A DNA stretch of 64,000 nucleotides. Source: Nocardioides sp. zg-1230 (GTDB lineage: Bacteria; Actinomycetota; Actinomycetes; Propionibacteriales; Nocardioidaceae). Numbering within the stretch: position 1 is the stretch's first letter; each line of letters begins with the position of its first letter. Under the pieces are notes generated by a model that was given only the letters and a program-made list of their open reading frames with translations, had not been told where the DNA came from and searched no databases. The stretch lies in the NCBI RefSeq assembly GCF_013155335.1, contig NZ_JABJQZ010000001.1, positions 744,001 through 808,000 of the forward strand. The letters are read 5' to 3'. Position numbers and translations under genes: made by a program. This document shows positions 42,491-51,350 of the stretch, in pieces.

Positions 42491-43009
42491 TCAGTCGGCG
42501 GGTGCGAGCTCGATCGACCCGCTGGCCAGCTCACCGCTCACGGTCTCGTCGGCCATCCCGGCGCTGCGCAGGAGACGGAGGACGGCCTCGTTGTCGGCCA
42601 TCATCTCGGCCCGGAACCGCTTCACCCCCACGGCGACCGCGCGCTCGGTCAGCACCCGGAGCAGGGCGGTGGCGAGTCCCCGGCCGTGCCAGAAGTCCGC
42701 CACCGTGATCGCCAGCTCGGCCTCGTCGGGCGCCGACGCGTAGCGGATGAACCGCGCGACCCCGATGATGTAGGTCTCGTCGTCCGGGGAGTGGGCGACG
42801 TACGCCTCGTGCCCGACGTGGTCGATCGCGGTGAAGTACGTCGCCTGGCTGTCGGTCAGCCGGGGAGTGCCGGTCAGGAAGCGGCTGTACTGCGACACCT
42901 CGCTCATCAGGGCGAACGCCCGCTGCAGCTCGTACGCGTCCGAGTCACGGATCTGCCGGATACGCACGAGGTCGCCACTGCGGAGCCTCACCTCGCGCGC
43001 GTCGTCCAT
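42491..43009 (-). CDS. GNAT-family N-acetyltransferase
   Basis: The 172-residue protein has the GNAT core with the acetyl-CoA loop (DFWHGRGLATALLRVL) and the N-terminal RLRSGDLVRIRQIRDSDAYEL. YIIGVARFIRY and the C-terminal GMADETV match protein- or small-molecule-acetyltransferases of this size. It follows the FabH-like gene by 7 bp and probably shares its mRNA. Confidence 0.9.
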   Translation of the reverse strand: MDDAREVRLRSGDLVRIRQIRDSDAYELQRAFALMSEVSQYSRFLTGTPRLTDSQATYFTAIDHVGHEAYVAHSPDDETYIIGVARFIRYASAPDEAELAITVADFWHGRGLATALLRVLTERAVAVGVKRFRAEMMADNEAVLRLLRSAGMADETVSGELASGSIELAPAD

Positions 43010-43016
43010 CGGCGCG

Positions 43017-44024
43017 CTAGCCGAGCGGCGGGATGGTGACGACCTGACCGGCGTAGCTCAGCCCGGCACCGAAGGCGATCAGCAGCGCGGTGTCGCCCGC
43101 CGTCGCCTCGTCGTTGCGCAGCATCGCCTCCATCGCGAGCGGCACCGACGCGGCCGAGGTGTTGCCGGAGTCGACGACGTCGGTGGCGATGGCGACGGAG
43201 TCGGGGAGCTGGATGTTCTTGGCGAGCGTCTGGGTGATGCGCAGGTTGGCCTGGTGAGGGATGAAGGCGTCGAGGTCGTCGACGGACACGCCGGCGAGGT
43301 CGAGCGCCTCGTGGGCCACCTTCGCCATCGCGAACGGCGCCCAGCGGAAGACCGCGGTGCCCTCCATCTGGACCACCGGGTGGTCGAACCCCTCGTCCGC
43401 GGAGTGGCCACCGAGGCAGCTCGGCGTCTGGGTGATGACGTGCGCCTGGGAGCCGTCGGAGCCCCAGGCGGTCGGGCCGATGCCGGCGGTCTCCGACGGA
43501 CCCACGACGACCGCGCCGGCACCGTCGGCGAAGATGAAGGCGGTGCCCCGGTCGGTCGGGTCCATGAAGCGGCTCAGCTGCTCCACGCCGATCACGAGCA
43601 CGTGGCTCTCGGCGCCGGAGCGCACCATCGACGCGGCCAGGTTGAGCGCGTGGCAGAAGCCCGCGCACCCGGCGGAGATGTCGAACGCCGCCGCGGTGAT
43701 GCCGAGCGCGGTCGCGACCTGGGGCGCCGAGGCGGGCGTGTGCTCGGGGTGGGTCGAGGTCGCGACGATCACGCAGCCGACCTGTTGGGCCTCCACGCCG
43801 GCGGCCGCGAGGGCCTTCTCGGCCGCCGAGATCGACATCCCGATGAGGGTCTCGTCGTCGCCCGCGAAGCGCCGCGTGCGGATGCCCGACCGGGTCTGGA
43901 TCCACTCGTCGGTGGAGTCCAGCACCTCGCAGATCTCGTCGTTGGTCACGACGCGCTCGGGTCGGTGGACGCCGAGGCCCAGCATGGCGGCGTGGGTGAG
44001 CTCGGTGGGCTGCTGGATCGTCAT
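43017..44024 (-). CDS. fabH: Beta-ketoacyl-ACP synthase III-like protein
   Basis: The 335-residue thiolase-fold enzyme has the FabH triad: Cys in SAGCAGFCHAL (first Cys), His in FIPHQANLRI and Asn in DSGNTSAASV. The N-terminus (LGLGVHRPERVVTNDEI, TDEWIQTRSGI) is typical. It condenses acyl-CoA with malonyl-ACP to start fatty acid synthesis; a role in a secondary acyl product is equally possible because other fab genes are absent here. The ATG at 44022-44024 gives the normal length. Confidence 0.93.
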   Translation of the reverse strand: MTIQQPTELTHAAMLGLGVHRPERVVTNDEICEVLDSTDEWIQTRSGIRTRRFAGDDETLIGMSISAAEKALAAAGVEAQQVGCVIVATSTHPEHTPASAPQVATALGITAAAFDISAGCAGFCHALNLAASMVRSGAESHVLVIGVEQLSRFMDPTDRGTAFIFADGAGAVVVGPSETAGIGPTAWGSDGSQAHVITQTPSCLGGHSADEGFDHPVVQMEGTAVFRWAPFAMAKVAHEALDLAGVSVDDLDAFIPHQANLRITQTLAKNIQLPDSVAIATDVVDSGNTSAASVPLAMEAMLRNDEATAGDTALLIAFGAGLSYAGQVVTIPPLG

Positions 44025-44055
44025 GTCGCGAGCATAGGCAGGTCTGCGGGCAGCG

Positions 44056-44190
44056 CTACAGGTCGCCGGCAGGCTGGGTCTCGGGGATGGGCGAGTCGGG
44101 CACCTCGCCGGGGTCGATCGGGGCGATGCCGGGGTCTCCGGACGGCACGACGTCGGGGTCGGACTCGGGCTCGACGGGTGTGGTGGTCAT
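44056..44190 (-). CDS. 44-residue acidic, proline-rich peptide
   Basis: The ATG at 44188-44190 opens MTTTPVEPESDPDVVP and the frame ends after a Pro/Asp/Gly-rich, Cys-free, unstructured chain (TAG at 44056-44058). It is too short for standard gene prediction, but the composition and clean ATG suggest a real small protein of the kind seen near housekeeping genes in Nocardioides-like genomes. Function unknown. Confidence 0.55.
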   Translation of the reverse strand: MTTTPVEPESDPDVVPSGDPGIAPIDPGEVPDSPIPETQPAGDL

Positions 44191-44258
44191 TCTCCAGTCC
44201 TACGCCGACCCGGCCGGCGTCGCAACGCCTTCCCACCCCGAGTGAGGGGACGCCGGGG

Positions 44259-44639
44259 TCACAGCACGTGTTGACCGATGAGATTGCTGATCCGCCGGAT
44301 GTCGACGTTCCCCTTGAACTCGAGTCGTACGCGACCAAGGCCGCTGAACCACAGGTCGAGCTCGGAGTCGAGGTCGAACGTGCCGGCCGTCTCCACGCTC
44401 CACGCCTGCACCCGGTTGAGCGGCAACGACGTGTAGTCCCGCTTCTTCCCCGTGAGGCCCTGGACGTTGATCGAGATCAGGCGCTTGCTGGTGAACACCA
44501 CGGAATCACGCATGCCCTTGAAGGCGAGGAGCACCTCCTCGCCCTGGACGAGCAGCGGCTCGAGCTCGCGAGCGAGACTGTTCGGGTCGATCGGCCCGAG
44601 CTTGACGAAGGTTCCGTTCTGGAAGTCGATCACCGGCAC
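44259..44639 (-). CDS. Bacterial PH-domain protein
   Basis: 126 residues beginning MPVIDFQNGTFVKL. Strands such as GEEVLLAFKGMRDSVVFTSK and RVQAWSVETAGTFDLDSEL match bacterial PH-like (bPH, DUF1696-type) domains, which form ring-like oligomers of unknown ligand. The start is GTG at 44637-44639. Confidence 0.85.
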   Translation of the reverse strand: MPVIDFQNGTFVKLGPIDPNSLARELEPLLVQGEEVLLAFKGMRDSVVFTSKRLISINVQGLTGKKRDYTSLPLNRVQAWSVETAGTFDLDSELDLWFSGLGRVRLEFKGNVDIRRISNLIGQHVL

Positions 44640-44696
44640 AGGTTAGGTGCGGGAGGCATGCCGGATGGGCGAACTGGAACAACCCGCAGCGTCGCC

Positions 44697-45116
44697 TCAC
44701 CCCAGCAGGCGGATCGTCCGCTCGTCGGCCGTTCCGTCGAAGAAGCGGTCCAGCACGTCGGGGAAGAGCCGCTCGTCAGGGTCGGCGCGCGCGAAGAGCG
44801 TCATCGACGAGCGGAGCTTCATCGCGTCGACCGACCCGAGAACCTCCTCGGCGGTCGTGCCGCCGTCCAGCGCGAGCAGGGCACGGCAGCACTCGAGCAG
44901 CCGCGGGCCGAGCACCTCGTGGTCGAGGTAGGCCCGGGCCTCGCCGAGACCGGCGATCCCGAAGTGCTTCGCGGTGGGGCTCTGTCCGAGGCCGGACACC
45001 TGCGGGAGGACGAACCACATCCAGTGGCTCGTCTTCCGGCCCGCCCGCAGCTCCGACAGGGCCTGGTCATAGGTGCCGTGGTCGTCCTGGGCGTCGACGA
45101 AGCGCTGGAGGTCCAT
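44697..45116 (-). CDS. DUF1810-family protein
   Basis: The 139-residue protein contains DLQRFVDAQDDHGTYDQALSE, then KTSHWMWFVLPQVSGLGQSP and AKHFGIAGLGEARAYL, diagnostic of DUF1810, a calpastatin-like helical family of unknown function. ATG 45114-45116 or the adjacent GTG (45117-45119) may be used. It is divergent from the DUF998 gene. Confidence 0.9.
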   Translation of the reverse strand: MDLQRFVDAQDDHGTYDQALSELRAGRKTSHWMWFVLPQVSGLGQSPTAKHFGIAGLGEARAYLDHEVLGPRLLECCRALLALDGGTTAEEVLGSVDAMKLRSSMTLFARADPDERLFPDVLDRFFDGTADERTIRLLG

Positions 45117-45148
45117 CACCTCAGTGTGCCTCCGGCTAGCGTGACGCC

Positions 45149-45760
45149 GTGCCCGACGCCCCGTCCCGCGCGATCCGGCTCGGCGCGCTCGTCCTCCTGC
45201 TCCGCCCGACCTACATCGCGGCCGAGGTCGTCACCGCCGCCGCGACGACCGGCGGCTACAGCTTCGTCGCCGACTCGGTGAGCAGGCTCGGCGAGGTCGG
45301 GTGCACGGTGGCGTACTGCTCCCCGCGGCACGAGGTGATGAACGGCGCGTTCGTGGGCTACGGCCTCGCCCTCGCCGGCGGCGCGCTGCTGCTGGCGCGG
45401 CCGCTCGGCCCGTGGGTGGCCGCGCTGCTGGTGGTGTCGGGACTGAGCTCGTACGCCACCGGGCTGGCGCCGCTCGACCAGGACGCCACGCTGCACGTGC
45501 TCGCCGCGACGCCGCTGTTCGTCGCGCAGCCGCTCGCGCTCCTGCTCCTCGGCCGCCGGGTGCGCCCGGACCGCCCGCGGCTTGGGACGGCCCTGATCGC
45601 CACCGGTGCCCTCACCGCCGCGGCGGCCATCGGCTTCGTGCTCTCCGGAGACGGAGCGGCAGGTGGCGCGCTCGAGCGGCTCGCCCTGTGGCCCGTGCTG
45701 TTCGGTCTGGCTGCCTTCGCTCTCAGCCAGCACCCGGGCGTGCGTCGACCCCGCCCCTGA
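45149..45760 (+). CDS. DUF998-family membrane protein
   Basis: 203 residues with five or six membrane helices (LVLLLRPTYIAAEVVTAA, GAFVGYGLALAGGALLL, LLVVSGLSSYATGL and more). The pattern YSFVADSVSRLG and the overall helix layout match DUF998. Function unknown. The start is GTG at 45149. Confidence 0.85.
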   Translation: MPDAPSRAIRLGALVLLLRPTYIAAEVVTAAATTGGYSFVADSVSRLGEVGCTVAYCSPRHEVMNGAFVGYGLALAGGALLLARPLGPWVAALLVVSGLSSYATGLAPLDQDATLHVLAATPLFVAQPLALLLLGRRVRPDRPRLGTALIATGALTAAAAIGFVLSGDGAAGGALERLALWPVLFGLAAFALSQHPGVRRPRP

Positions 45761-45802
45761 CGGGACGGGGTCGACGACGAGAGCGGTCAGGTCAGCTGCA
45801 GG

Positions 45803-46456
45803 TCAGCGCAGGACGCCGCACAGGGCGGGGTCGGTCGCCTCGGCCGGCAGGTTCGGGTCGAGCTCGCTGGCGCCGGCACCGTCGAAGTCGTACTTGCCGT
45901 TGCCGTTGTGGTCCACACCGTGGATCACGACGACGCCCTTGCCGTTCTTGATCGCCTTGAGCACGGCGCCGGGAGCGAAGTTGATCGTCCGCGAGTACTT
46001 CTCGACGCCCTTGGGCGTGGTCGGGAAGCGGTCGACGGCGAGACCGCTCTCGGGGCTCGTGTCGCCCGTCGTCGTCAGCGACTTGAGGATGGGGCCGTAG
46101 GCCGGCACGCCCTCGGCCACGTTGAGCCGGTGGTCGTTGTTGGCGTCGTCGAAGACGCTGGGGCACTCGTTGCGTGCTTCCTTGCCGAAGTGCAGGTGCT
46201 GGGCGTGCGGGAGGTTCTTGGCGAGGCCGTGCGCCTTGATGCGCACGTGGGCCTTGCGCCCCTTGAACTCAGCGTGGACGTGGCCGTCCGCGCCGGAGTC
46301 GTTGAGCGAGTCGAGATCCGCCTTCAGGTGCACGCCGCCCGGAGCGGCTGCCGGCCGCTGCGACTCAGTGGCGCTGCTGGCCTGGATGCCGGCCACCGCG
46401 ACGGTGCCTGCGAGAACCATTCCGCCGAGACCGGCGTAGAGCTTGCGATGCTGCAT
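45803..46456 (-). CDS. Secreted CHRD-like protein with EF-hand-type loops
   Basis: The 217-residue protein has a signal peptide (MQHRKLYAGLGGMVLAGTVAV... to about residue 27). The mature domain holds AHVRIKAHGLAKNLPHAQHLHF, which is CHRD/superoxide-dismutase-like. Two calcium-loop-like segments follow: DDANNDHRLNVAEG (103-116) and DHNGNGKYDFDG (182-193). Two Cys (C98, C213) could form a disulfide. It is likely an exported calcium-stabilised protein. The ATG at 46454-46456 places the signal peptide correctly. Confidence 0.75.
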   Translation of the reverse strand: MQHRKLYAGLGGMVLAGTVAVAGIQASSATESQRPAAAPGGVHLKADLDSLNDSGADGHVHAEFKGRKAHVRIKAHGLAKNLPHAQHLHFGKEARNECPSVFDDANNDHRLNVAEGVPAYGPILKSLTTTGDTSPESGLAVDRFPTTPKGVEKYSRTINFAPGAVLKAIKNGKGVVVIHGVDHNGNGKYDFDGAGASELDPNLPAEATDPALCGVLR

Positions 46457-46579
46457 GGGAGAACTCCTCGAGTTCGAACGACGGCCGAGTCTCGGCCCTG
46501 CAGCGTCGTTCGGTACCCGCGTCAGGAACGGATTGCCCCGCTCCACCCGTGGGGAGGGGCGTCCCGTGCCCGCGAGGTC

Positions 46580-46717
46580 TCAGTAGCGCTTCGCGCCGCG
46601 GCGCTCCTGCAGCTTGCGCGCCGCCTCCTTGATCTTGGCCTGGTTGTGGGGCTTCCGCGCCTCGTCGTAGACCTTCTTGGCGATGCCGAAGGCCGCGATC
46701 TTCTTTGCCATACCCAT
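46580..46717 (-). CDS. 45-residue basic peptide
   Basis: ATG 46715-46717 starts MGMAKKIAAFGIAKKVYDEA; the chain continues to a Lys/Arg-rich, helix-prone tail (QAKIKEAARKLQERRGAKRY). The codon usage is typical of the genome, and lysine periodicity suggests an amphipathic helix that could bind nucleic acid or membrane. It is upstream of the CHRD-like gene on the same strand. Confidence 0.6.
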   Translation of the reverse strand: MGMAKKIAAFGIAKKVYDEARKPHNQAKIKEAARKLQERRGAKRY

Positions 46718-46833
46718 GCCTGAACGGTACCCAGCAGCGGCAAGGCGATTCGTCCCCATCCGTGAGCCGCGTCACTCCGAACCCCCGGGGAGCCGCCGGT
46801 CCAGGCGGTCCTGTCGACGAAGGGTCCCAGACC

Positions 46834-47559
46834 ATGCGCCTCCCCGCTGTCCGCCGTCCGTCCCCTTCCATGGCCGTCTCGGTCATGGCCCTGGTCGTGG
46901 CGTCCACCGGTACGTCGTACGCCGCCGGCCTGATCGGCTCCGACGACATCCGCAACAACTCGATCCAGTCCAAGGACGTCAAGGACCGCACCCTCAAGGG
47001 CCGCGACATCAAGAACGACGTCATCGGGTCCAACAAGGTCCGCAACGGGTCGCTGAAGGCGCGGGACTTCAAGGAGGGGCAGCTGCCCGCGGGCGCGCAG
47101 GGACCTGCCGGCGTCGGCCGGTGGGCGCTGGTCGACGCGAGCGGCGCGATCGTGGCGCAGTCCGGCGGCTTCTCCGTGACCGCGGCCTACCCGACCCTCG
47201 CGCCGATGGGCGCCGACGCCGCCGGGCTGCGCGCGAACGGCAACGTCTACATCAACGCGGGCGAGAACCTCGCGAACAACGGTGTCCTCGCCGTCGTCGC
47301 GCTGCAGAACACCGTCGACCAGAACGGCGACACCGTCACCAACGGCCGCGCGCCCGGCGCCGACGCGAACCCGGAGTTCTCCGGCGAGATCTCGGCCGCG
47401 ATGTGCCAGCCGGGCGTCGTCAACTGCGCGCCTCCCGGCACTGGCAACACCCACCACCTCGTCGTCAGCCCGCGCAACAGCGACGGCACCGTCACCGCCG
47501 ACGGTACACGCAAGCGCTTCTACGTCGTCGTGACCGGGGACTCCTCCGACCGCGGCTGA
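46834..47559 (+). CDS. Secreted repeat protein, unknown function
   Basis: 241 residues: a signal peptide (MAVSVMALVVASTGTSYAAG), then a ladder of short degenerate repeats (IRNNSIQSKDVKDRTLKGRD, then IKNDVIGSNKVRNGSLKARD). A Gly/Pro-rich collagen-like hinge (AGAQGPAGVG) and a C-terminal beta domain follow. The N-x-S-I/L-K-x-x-D repeats are widespread in exported actinobacterial proteins and may form a right-handed solenoid. Surface-exposed; role unknown. Confidence 0.75.
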   Translation: MRLPAVRRPSPSMAVSVMALVVASTGTSYAAGLIGSDDIRNNSIQSKDVKDRTLKGRDIKNDVIGSNKVRNGSLKARDFKEGQLPAGAQGPAGVGRWALVDASGAIVAQSGGFSVTAAYPTLAPMGADAAGLRANGNVYINAGENLANNGVLAVVALQNTVDQNGDTVTNGRAPGADANPEFSGEISAAMCQPGVVNCAPPGTGNTHHLVVSPRNSDGTVTADGTRKRFYVVVTGDSSDRG

Positions 47560-47595
47560 CCACACCCCGGGCAGGCCGCGCGGTAGACATGGACC

Positions 47596-48309
47596 ATGCG
47601 CCTGCTCGAGCACCTGGTCGATCGGCTGCGCCATGCGCTCGCCGGGCGGCCGGCGCCGGGTCGGGAACCGCTGTCGCCCGACCCGCTGCGCGGTGCGAGG
47701 GCCGGCGCGCGCCGTGGGGTGCGCGCCGGCCTGGTCCAGCCCGACCAGCGCACCTGCGGCGCGGCGAGCCTGGTCGTCGCCCGGATGCTCGGCGACCCGG
47801 ACTACGCCGGCTGGATCGAGACCGGCGAGGTCGCCGGACGGCCGAGGGACACCCGCAGCCGCACCCGCCGCTTCGCCGACGAGGCCCTCGCCACGCACGT
47901 GCGCACCAACCGCTGGTACGACGCCTCGGGTGCGCTGCAGGTCGCGTGGCCGCGGGCCCTCGGCACCGCCCCTTGGGCGCTGGCCCACGAGCTCACCGTC
48001 ACCGGCGGCACGTCGCCGCCGGGCACGAGCCACCGCGTGCAGGCGGTCTCGCCGCGACGTCGCGGTGAGGCGTACGACGACGTGGTGGCCGCGGTCGCGC
48101 TGGGGCATGCCGTGCCGCTCTACGTCGGCAACCGGTCACTGCCGCGCCACGTCGTGCTGGTCATCGGCGGCGACGACGCCGCGCTGACGGCGTACGACCC
48201 GGCGAGCGGTGGGCGCGCCACCGTGACGCGCGACGCCTTCGAGCGCGGGGACCTGCGCGTGTCGGGGTGGTCGGAGCCGTGGTTCGCGGTGGTGCCGGCC
48301 GGACGGTGA
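47596..48309 (+). CDS. Papain-like (C39-type) cysteine protease fold protein
   Basis: The 237-residue protein has [17 protein letters not shown], giving a likely nucleophile C54, and [23 protein letters not shown], giving His H185 and Asp D201: the order of C39/papain-like peptidases or transglutaminase-like proteins. It lacks an obvious signal peptide and a transporter, so it is not a normal bacteriocin processing enzyme. It is upstream of the ugd gene by 14 bp, likely in one operon. Confidence 0.7.
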   Translation: MRLLEHLVDRLRHALAGRPAPGREPLSPDPLRGARAGARRGVRAGLVQPDQRTCGAASLVVARMLGDPDYAGWIETGEVAGRPRDTRSRTRRFADEALATHVRTNRWYDASGALQVAWPRALGTAPWALAHELTVTGGTSPPGTSHRVQAVSPRRRGEAYDDVVAAVALGHAVPLYVGNRSLPRHVVLVIGGDDAALTAYDPASGGRATVTRDAFERGDLRVSGWSEPWFAVVPAGR

Positions 48310-48323
48310 GGCACACTGACCGC

Positions 48324-49496
48324 GTGACCACGAAGATCTCCGTCGCGGGCCTCGGCTACGTCGGCCTGTCCATGGCCGTGCTGCTCGCCCGGCACAACAC
48401 CGTCGTGGGCCTCGACCTCGACGCCCCGCGCATCGACAAGCTGCGCAACGGCGAGAGCCCGATCCACGACGACGACATCTCGCGCTTCCTGGCCGAGGAG
48501 GACCTCGACGTCACCTTCACGACCGACGCCGAGGAGGCCCACACGGGCGCCGACTTCGTGATCATCGCGACGCCGACCAACTACGACCCCGTCACCAACT
48601 ACTTCGACACCAGCTCGATCGAGGCGGTCATGCGTGACGTCCACCGGATCGAGCCCGGCGCCACCATGGTCGTGAAGTCGACCGTGCCGGTGGGGTACAT
48701 CGAGGACGTACGCGCACGGCTGGGGATCCCCGACGTGATCTTCTCGCCCGAGTTCTTGCGCGAGGGGCGGGCGCTGCACGACAACCTCCACCCGGCGCGG
48801 ATCGTCGTGGGCGAGGACTCGGAGCGGGCGCGCGCGTTCGCCGAGCTGCTGGTCAAGGGCGCCGACGCCGACGACGTACCGGTCCTCTTCACCGAGCCCA
48901 CCGAGGCCGAGGCCATCAAGCTGTTCGCCAACACCTACCTCGCGATGCGGGTCGCCTACTTCAACGAGCTCGACTCCTTCGCCCTGTCCCGCGGCCTCGA
49001 CAGCCGCCAGATCATCGACGGCGTCGGCCTCGACCCGCGCATCGGGACGCACTACAACAACCCGTCCTTCGGCTACGGCGGCTACTGCCTGCCGAAGGAC
49101 ACCAAGCAGCTGCTGGCCAACTACTCCGACGTCCCGCAGACGCTGATCTCCGCCATCGTCGAGGCCAACACCACCCGCAAGGACTTCATCGCCTTCGACA
49201 TCCTGGACCGCGCGCCGCAGGTCGTCGGCATCCACCGGCTGATCATGAAGGCCGGATCCGACAACTTCCGCGAGTCGTCGGTACAGGGGATCATGAAGCG
49301 GCTCAAGGGCAAGGGCGTGGAGGTCGTCGTCTACGAGCCCGAGCTCGACGTCGACCAGTGGTTCGGCTCCGAGGTCACCAGCGACCTCGCGTCCTTCAAG
49401 GAGCGCGCCGACGTCATCGTCGCCAACCGGATGGTCGAGGAGCTGCGCGACGTGGCGGACAAGGTCTACACGCGCGACCTCTTCGGCGCCGACTGA
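48324..49496 (+). CDS. ugd: UDP-glucose/UDP-sugar 6-dehydrogenase family protein
   Basis: The 390-residue protein has the NAD fingerprint [43 protein letters not shown] and the catalytic Cys in [13 protein letters not shown] (C255). It oxidises a nucleotide sugar to the uronic acid, e.g. UDP-glucose to UDP-glucuronate, a precursor of acidic surface glycans. The GTG at 48324 fits the family start. It sits at the head of the glycan block and ends at a palindromic repeat array. Confidence 0.92.
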   Translation: MTTKISVAGLGYVGLSMAVLLARHNTVVGLDLDAPRIDKLRNGESPIHDDDISRFLAEEDLDVTFTTDAEEAHTGADFVIIATPTNYDPVTNYFDTSSIEAVMRDVHRIEPGATMVVKSTVPVGYIEDVRARLGIPDVIFSPEFLREGRALHDNLHPARIVVGEDSERARAFAELLVKGADADDVPVLFTEPTEAEAIKLFANTYLAMRVAYFNELDSFALSRGLDSRQIIDGVGLDPRIGTHYNNPSFGYGGYCLPKDTKQLLANYSDVPQTLISAIVEANTTRKDFIAFDILDRAPQVVGIHRLIMKAGSDNFRESSVQGIMKRLKGKGVEVVVYEPELDVDQWFGSEVTSDLASFKERADVIVANRMVEELRDVADKVYTRDLFGAD

Positions 49497-49773
49497 GCGA
49501 GCACTTCGTCGCGCTGCACACCGCCGACCGGGCACTTCGTCGCGCTGCAGGCCGCTGGGCGGGCGGTTCCTCGCGCACGCGTCAACGTACTCCAGTGACG
49601 AACGGCTGGCGCCAGACGGTAGTCCAGTGATCGATGGTCGTCGGGATCGTCCTCGAACAACCACCCGTCCCTGGAGTACCCCGCGGCGCGTCCCAGCGCG
49701 AGGATGTGCCCGGTCAGCGGGCCCCAGCGCGAGGAACCGCCCGGTCGCCGCGACCCAGCGCGAGGAAGTGCCC
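49495..49773. repeat. Nested palindromic repeat array between convergent ugd and GT genes
   Basis: Three direct arms (49501-49517 GCACTTCGTCGCGCTGC; 49532-49548; 49564-49576 ending TTCCTCGCG) mirror three inverted arms (49694-49711, 49725-49742, 49756-49773, CAGCGCGAGGA...CCC). Inside lie copies of the GTA.TCCAG.GA element (49587-49605, 49618-49637 and inverted 49665-49682). The whole 279-bp block is gene-free and can fold into multi-branched stems. Confidence 0.8.
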
Positions 49774-49775
49774 GG

Positions 49776-51347
49776 TCAGCGGCGGCGGCCGAAGAGCCCG
49801 CGCCGGTGGTCGCCGTCAGCGGCGGTCGGGGCGGAGGGGGCGGACGCGTCGCCGGAGCCGGCGCCCCTGGCGAGCGCCTTGCGCAGCCGCTTCTCCGACT
49901 TGTCGGGGTCCATGGGCGGGCGGGCGCCGAGGACGAACCGCTCGACGACGCGCTCGGCGACCGGCACCCAGCCGACCGACGCGGCGGCGTAGGTCTTCAC
50001 GCCGAACGTCTCCTCGAGCAGCGCCTCACGGTCGTCATCGGGACCGGCCAGGCGCCCGACGCGGGCCAGCGCCGCCGTCCGCTCGAGACGCGCGGCCGCG
50101 CCCGAGTCGTACGTCAGCACCCGGGCGCCGTGGTGGGTGCGCTCGAGGTCGTCGAGGAGGGCAGCCAGCGTGGCGGGCAACGGTGCGAGCGACACCCCGG
50201 GCAGGGTGAGGACGAACTCGGCATCGGAGGTGGTGGGCGCCTCCTCGACGAGGCGCACGCGCGGCTCGTGGACGAACGACCGGTGCACCAGGCGGGTCTC
50301 CAGCACCGGGTCCTCGACCGGCTGCACCCGGTCGTCGTGCACCGAGCTCCACGGCCCGACGACCGTCACCCGGAGGTCCGGGACGTCGCCGTCGAGGAGC
50401 GAGTCGACGACGTGGATGGTCTCGTCGGCCGGACCGGCCTCGAGGACGACCTCGAGGTAGGGGACCTGGTAGGCGCGGCCGCGGCGGTTGCGCTTGGGAC
50501 GCATCGTCGGCACGAGGTCGGCGAGGTAGGGGTCGTTGAAGCGGTTGACCTGCTCGGCGCGGCGCAGCACCTGCGAGCGCCCGAGGTGCCAGCTGCGCGC
50601 CTCGCGGTCGACGACGAAGACGCCGCCGGCCTGGGCGAGGGAGTGGCCGAGGTGCATGTCCTCGCCGAGGCGCAGCGTGCGGTCGAAGCCGTCGGAGTCG
50701 AGGTAGAGCGCCTTCGTCACCGAGCCGGTCATCCCGATGTGGTAGCGCTGGGCGCGCGGGCCGGCGGTGCGGAGGTCGTCGGTCTTGGCCCAGTAGTCCT
50801 CGACCCACTGGTGCGGCTCGTGCTCCTGGCCGGGGAAGAGCTCGCCCGCCTCGCCGGCCGCCACCCGGTCGCGCACGACGCCGGGGTCGAGCTCGAGCAG
50901 CGGGGCCGGGTCGACGAAGAGCTTGAAGCCCCCGGGGACGGCGTAGTCGACGAGGTGGTGCCAGCGCGCGTGCGCCTCGACCTCCTCGCGGTAGGCCAGC
51001 ATGTCGGCGTCGTACCAGTGCAGCACGTCGCCGTCGGCGGCCAGGGCGCCGAGGTGGCAGGCGTTGGCGCGCCCCCAGCCCTCCTCGACCCGGATCAGGC
51101 GGGTGTTGTCGGGGCGGACCTCGGGCAGCTCCTGCGCCGGCGAGCTCTGGTCGTCGACGACGAGGACCTCGAGCAGGTGCGCGGGGTAGGACTGAGCGGC
51201 GAGCCCGGCCAGGACGTAGGGCAGCGTGTGCTGGTAGTTGAACGTCGGGACGACGACGGTGACCGACAGCGTCGGCTCCCAGTCGCCGAGCGTCGCGGGG
51301 ATCAGCGACCCCCAGTCGTTCTGCCGCACCACCGGCTGCCGCGCCAT
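49776..51347 (-). CDS. Glycosyltransferase family 2 protein
   Basis: The 523-residue protein has the GT-A core: SVTVVVPTFNYQHTLPYVLAGL, VLVVDDQSSP and the metal-binding DADML. The C-terminal half contains extra domains. It probably adds a sugar to a surface glycan from a nucleotide sugar, in line with ugd. The start ATG at 51345-51347 is 3 bp from the next gene's stop, so the minus-strand genes from 55158 down to here form one operon. Confidence 0.88.
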   Translation of the reverse strand: MARQPVVRQNDWGSLIPATLGDWEPTLSVTVVVPTFNYQHTLPYVLAGLAAQSYPAHLLEVLVVDDQSSPAQELPEVRPDNTRLIRVEEGWGRANACHLGALAADGDVLHWYDADMLAYREEVEAHARWHHLVDYAVPGGFKLFVDPAPLLELDPGVVRDRVAAGEAGELFPGQEHEPHQWVEDYWAKTDDLRTAGPRAQRYHIGMTGSVTKALYLDSDGFDRTLRLGEDMHLGHSLAQAGGVFVVDREARSWHLGRSQVLRRAEQVNRFNDPYLADLVPTMRPKRNRRGRAYQVPYLEVVLEAGPADETIHVVDSLLDGDVPDLRVTVVGPWSSVHDDRVQPVEDPVLETRLVHRSFVHEPRVRLVEEAPTTSDAEFVLTLPGVSLAPLPATLAALLDDLERTHHGARVLTYDSGAAARLERTAALARVGRLAGPDDDREALLEETFGVKTYAAASVGWVPVAERVVERFVLGARPPMDPDKSEKRLRKALARGAGSGDASAPSAPTAADGDHRRGLFGRRR

Positions 51348-51350
51348 GTC

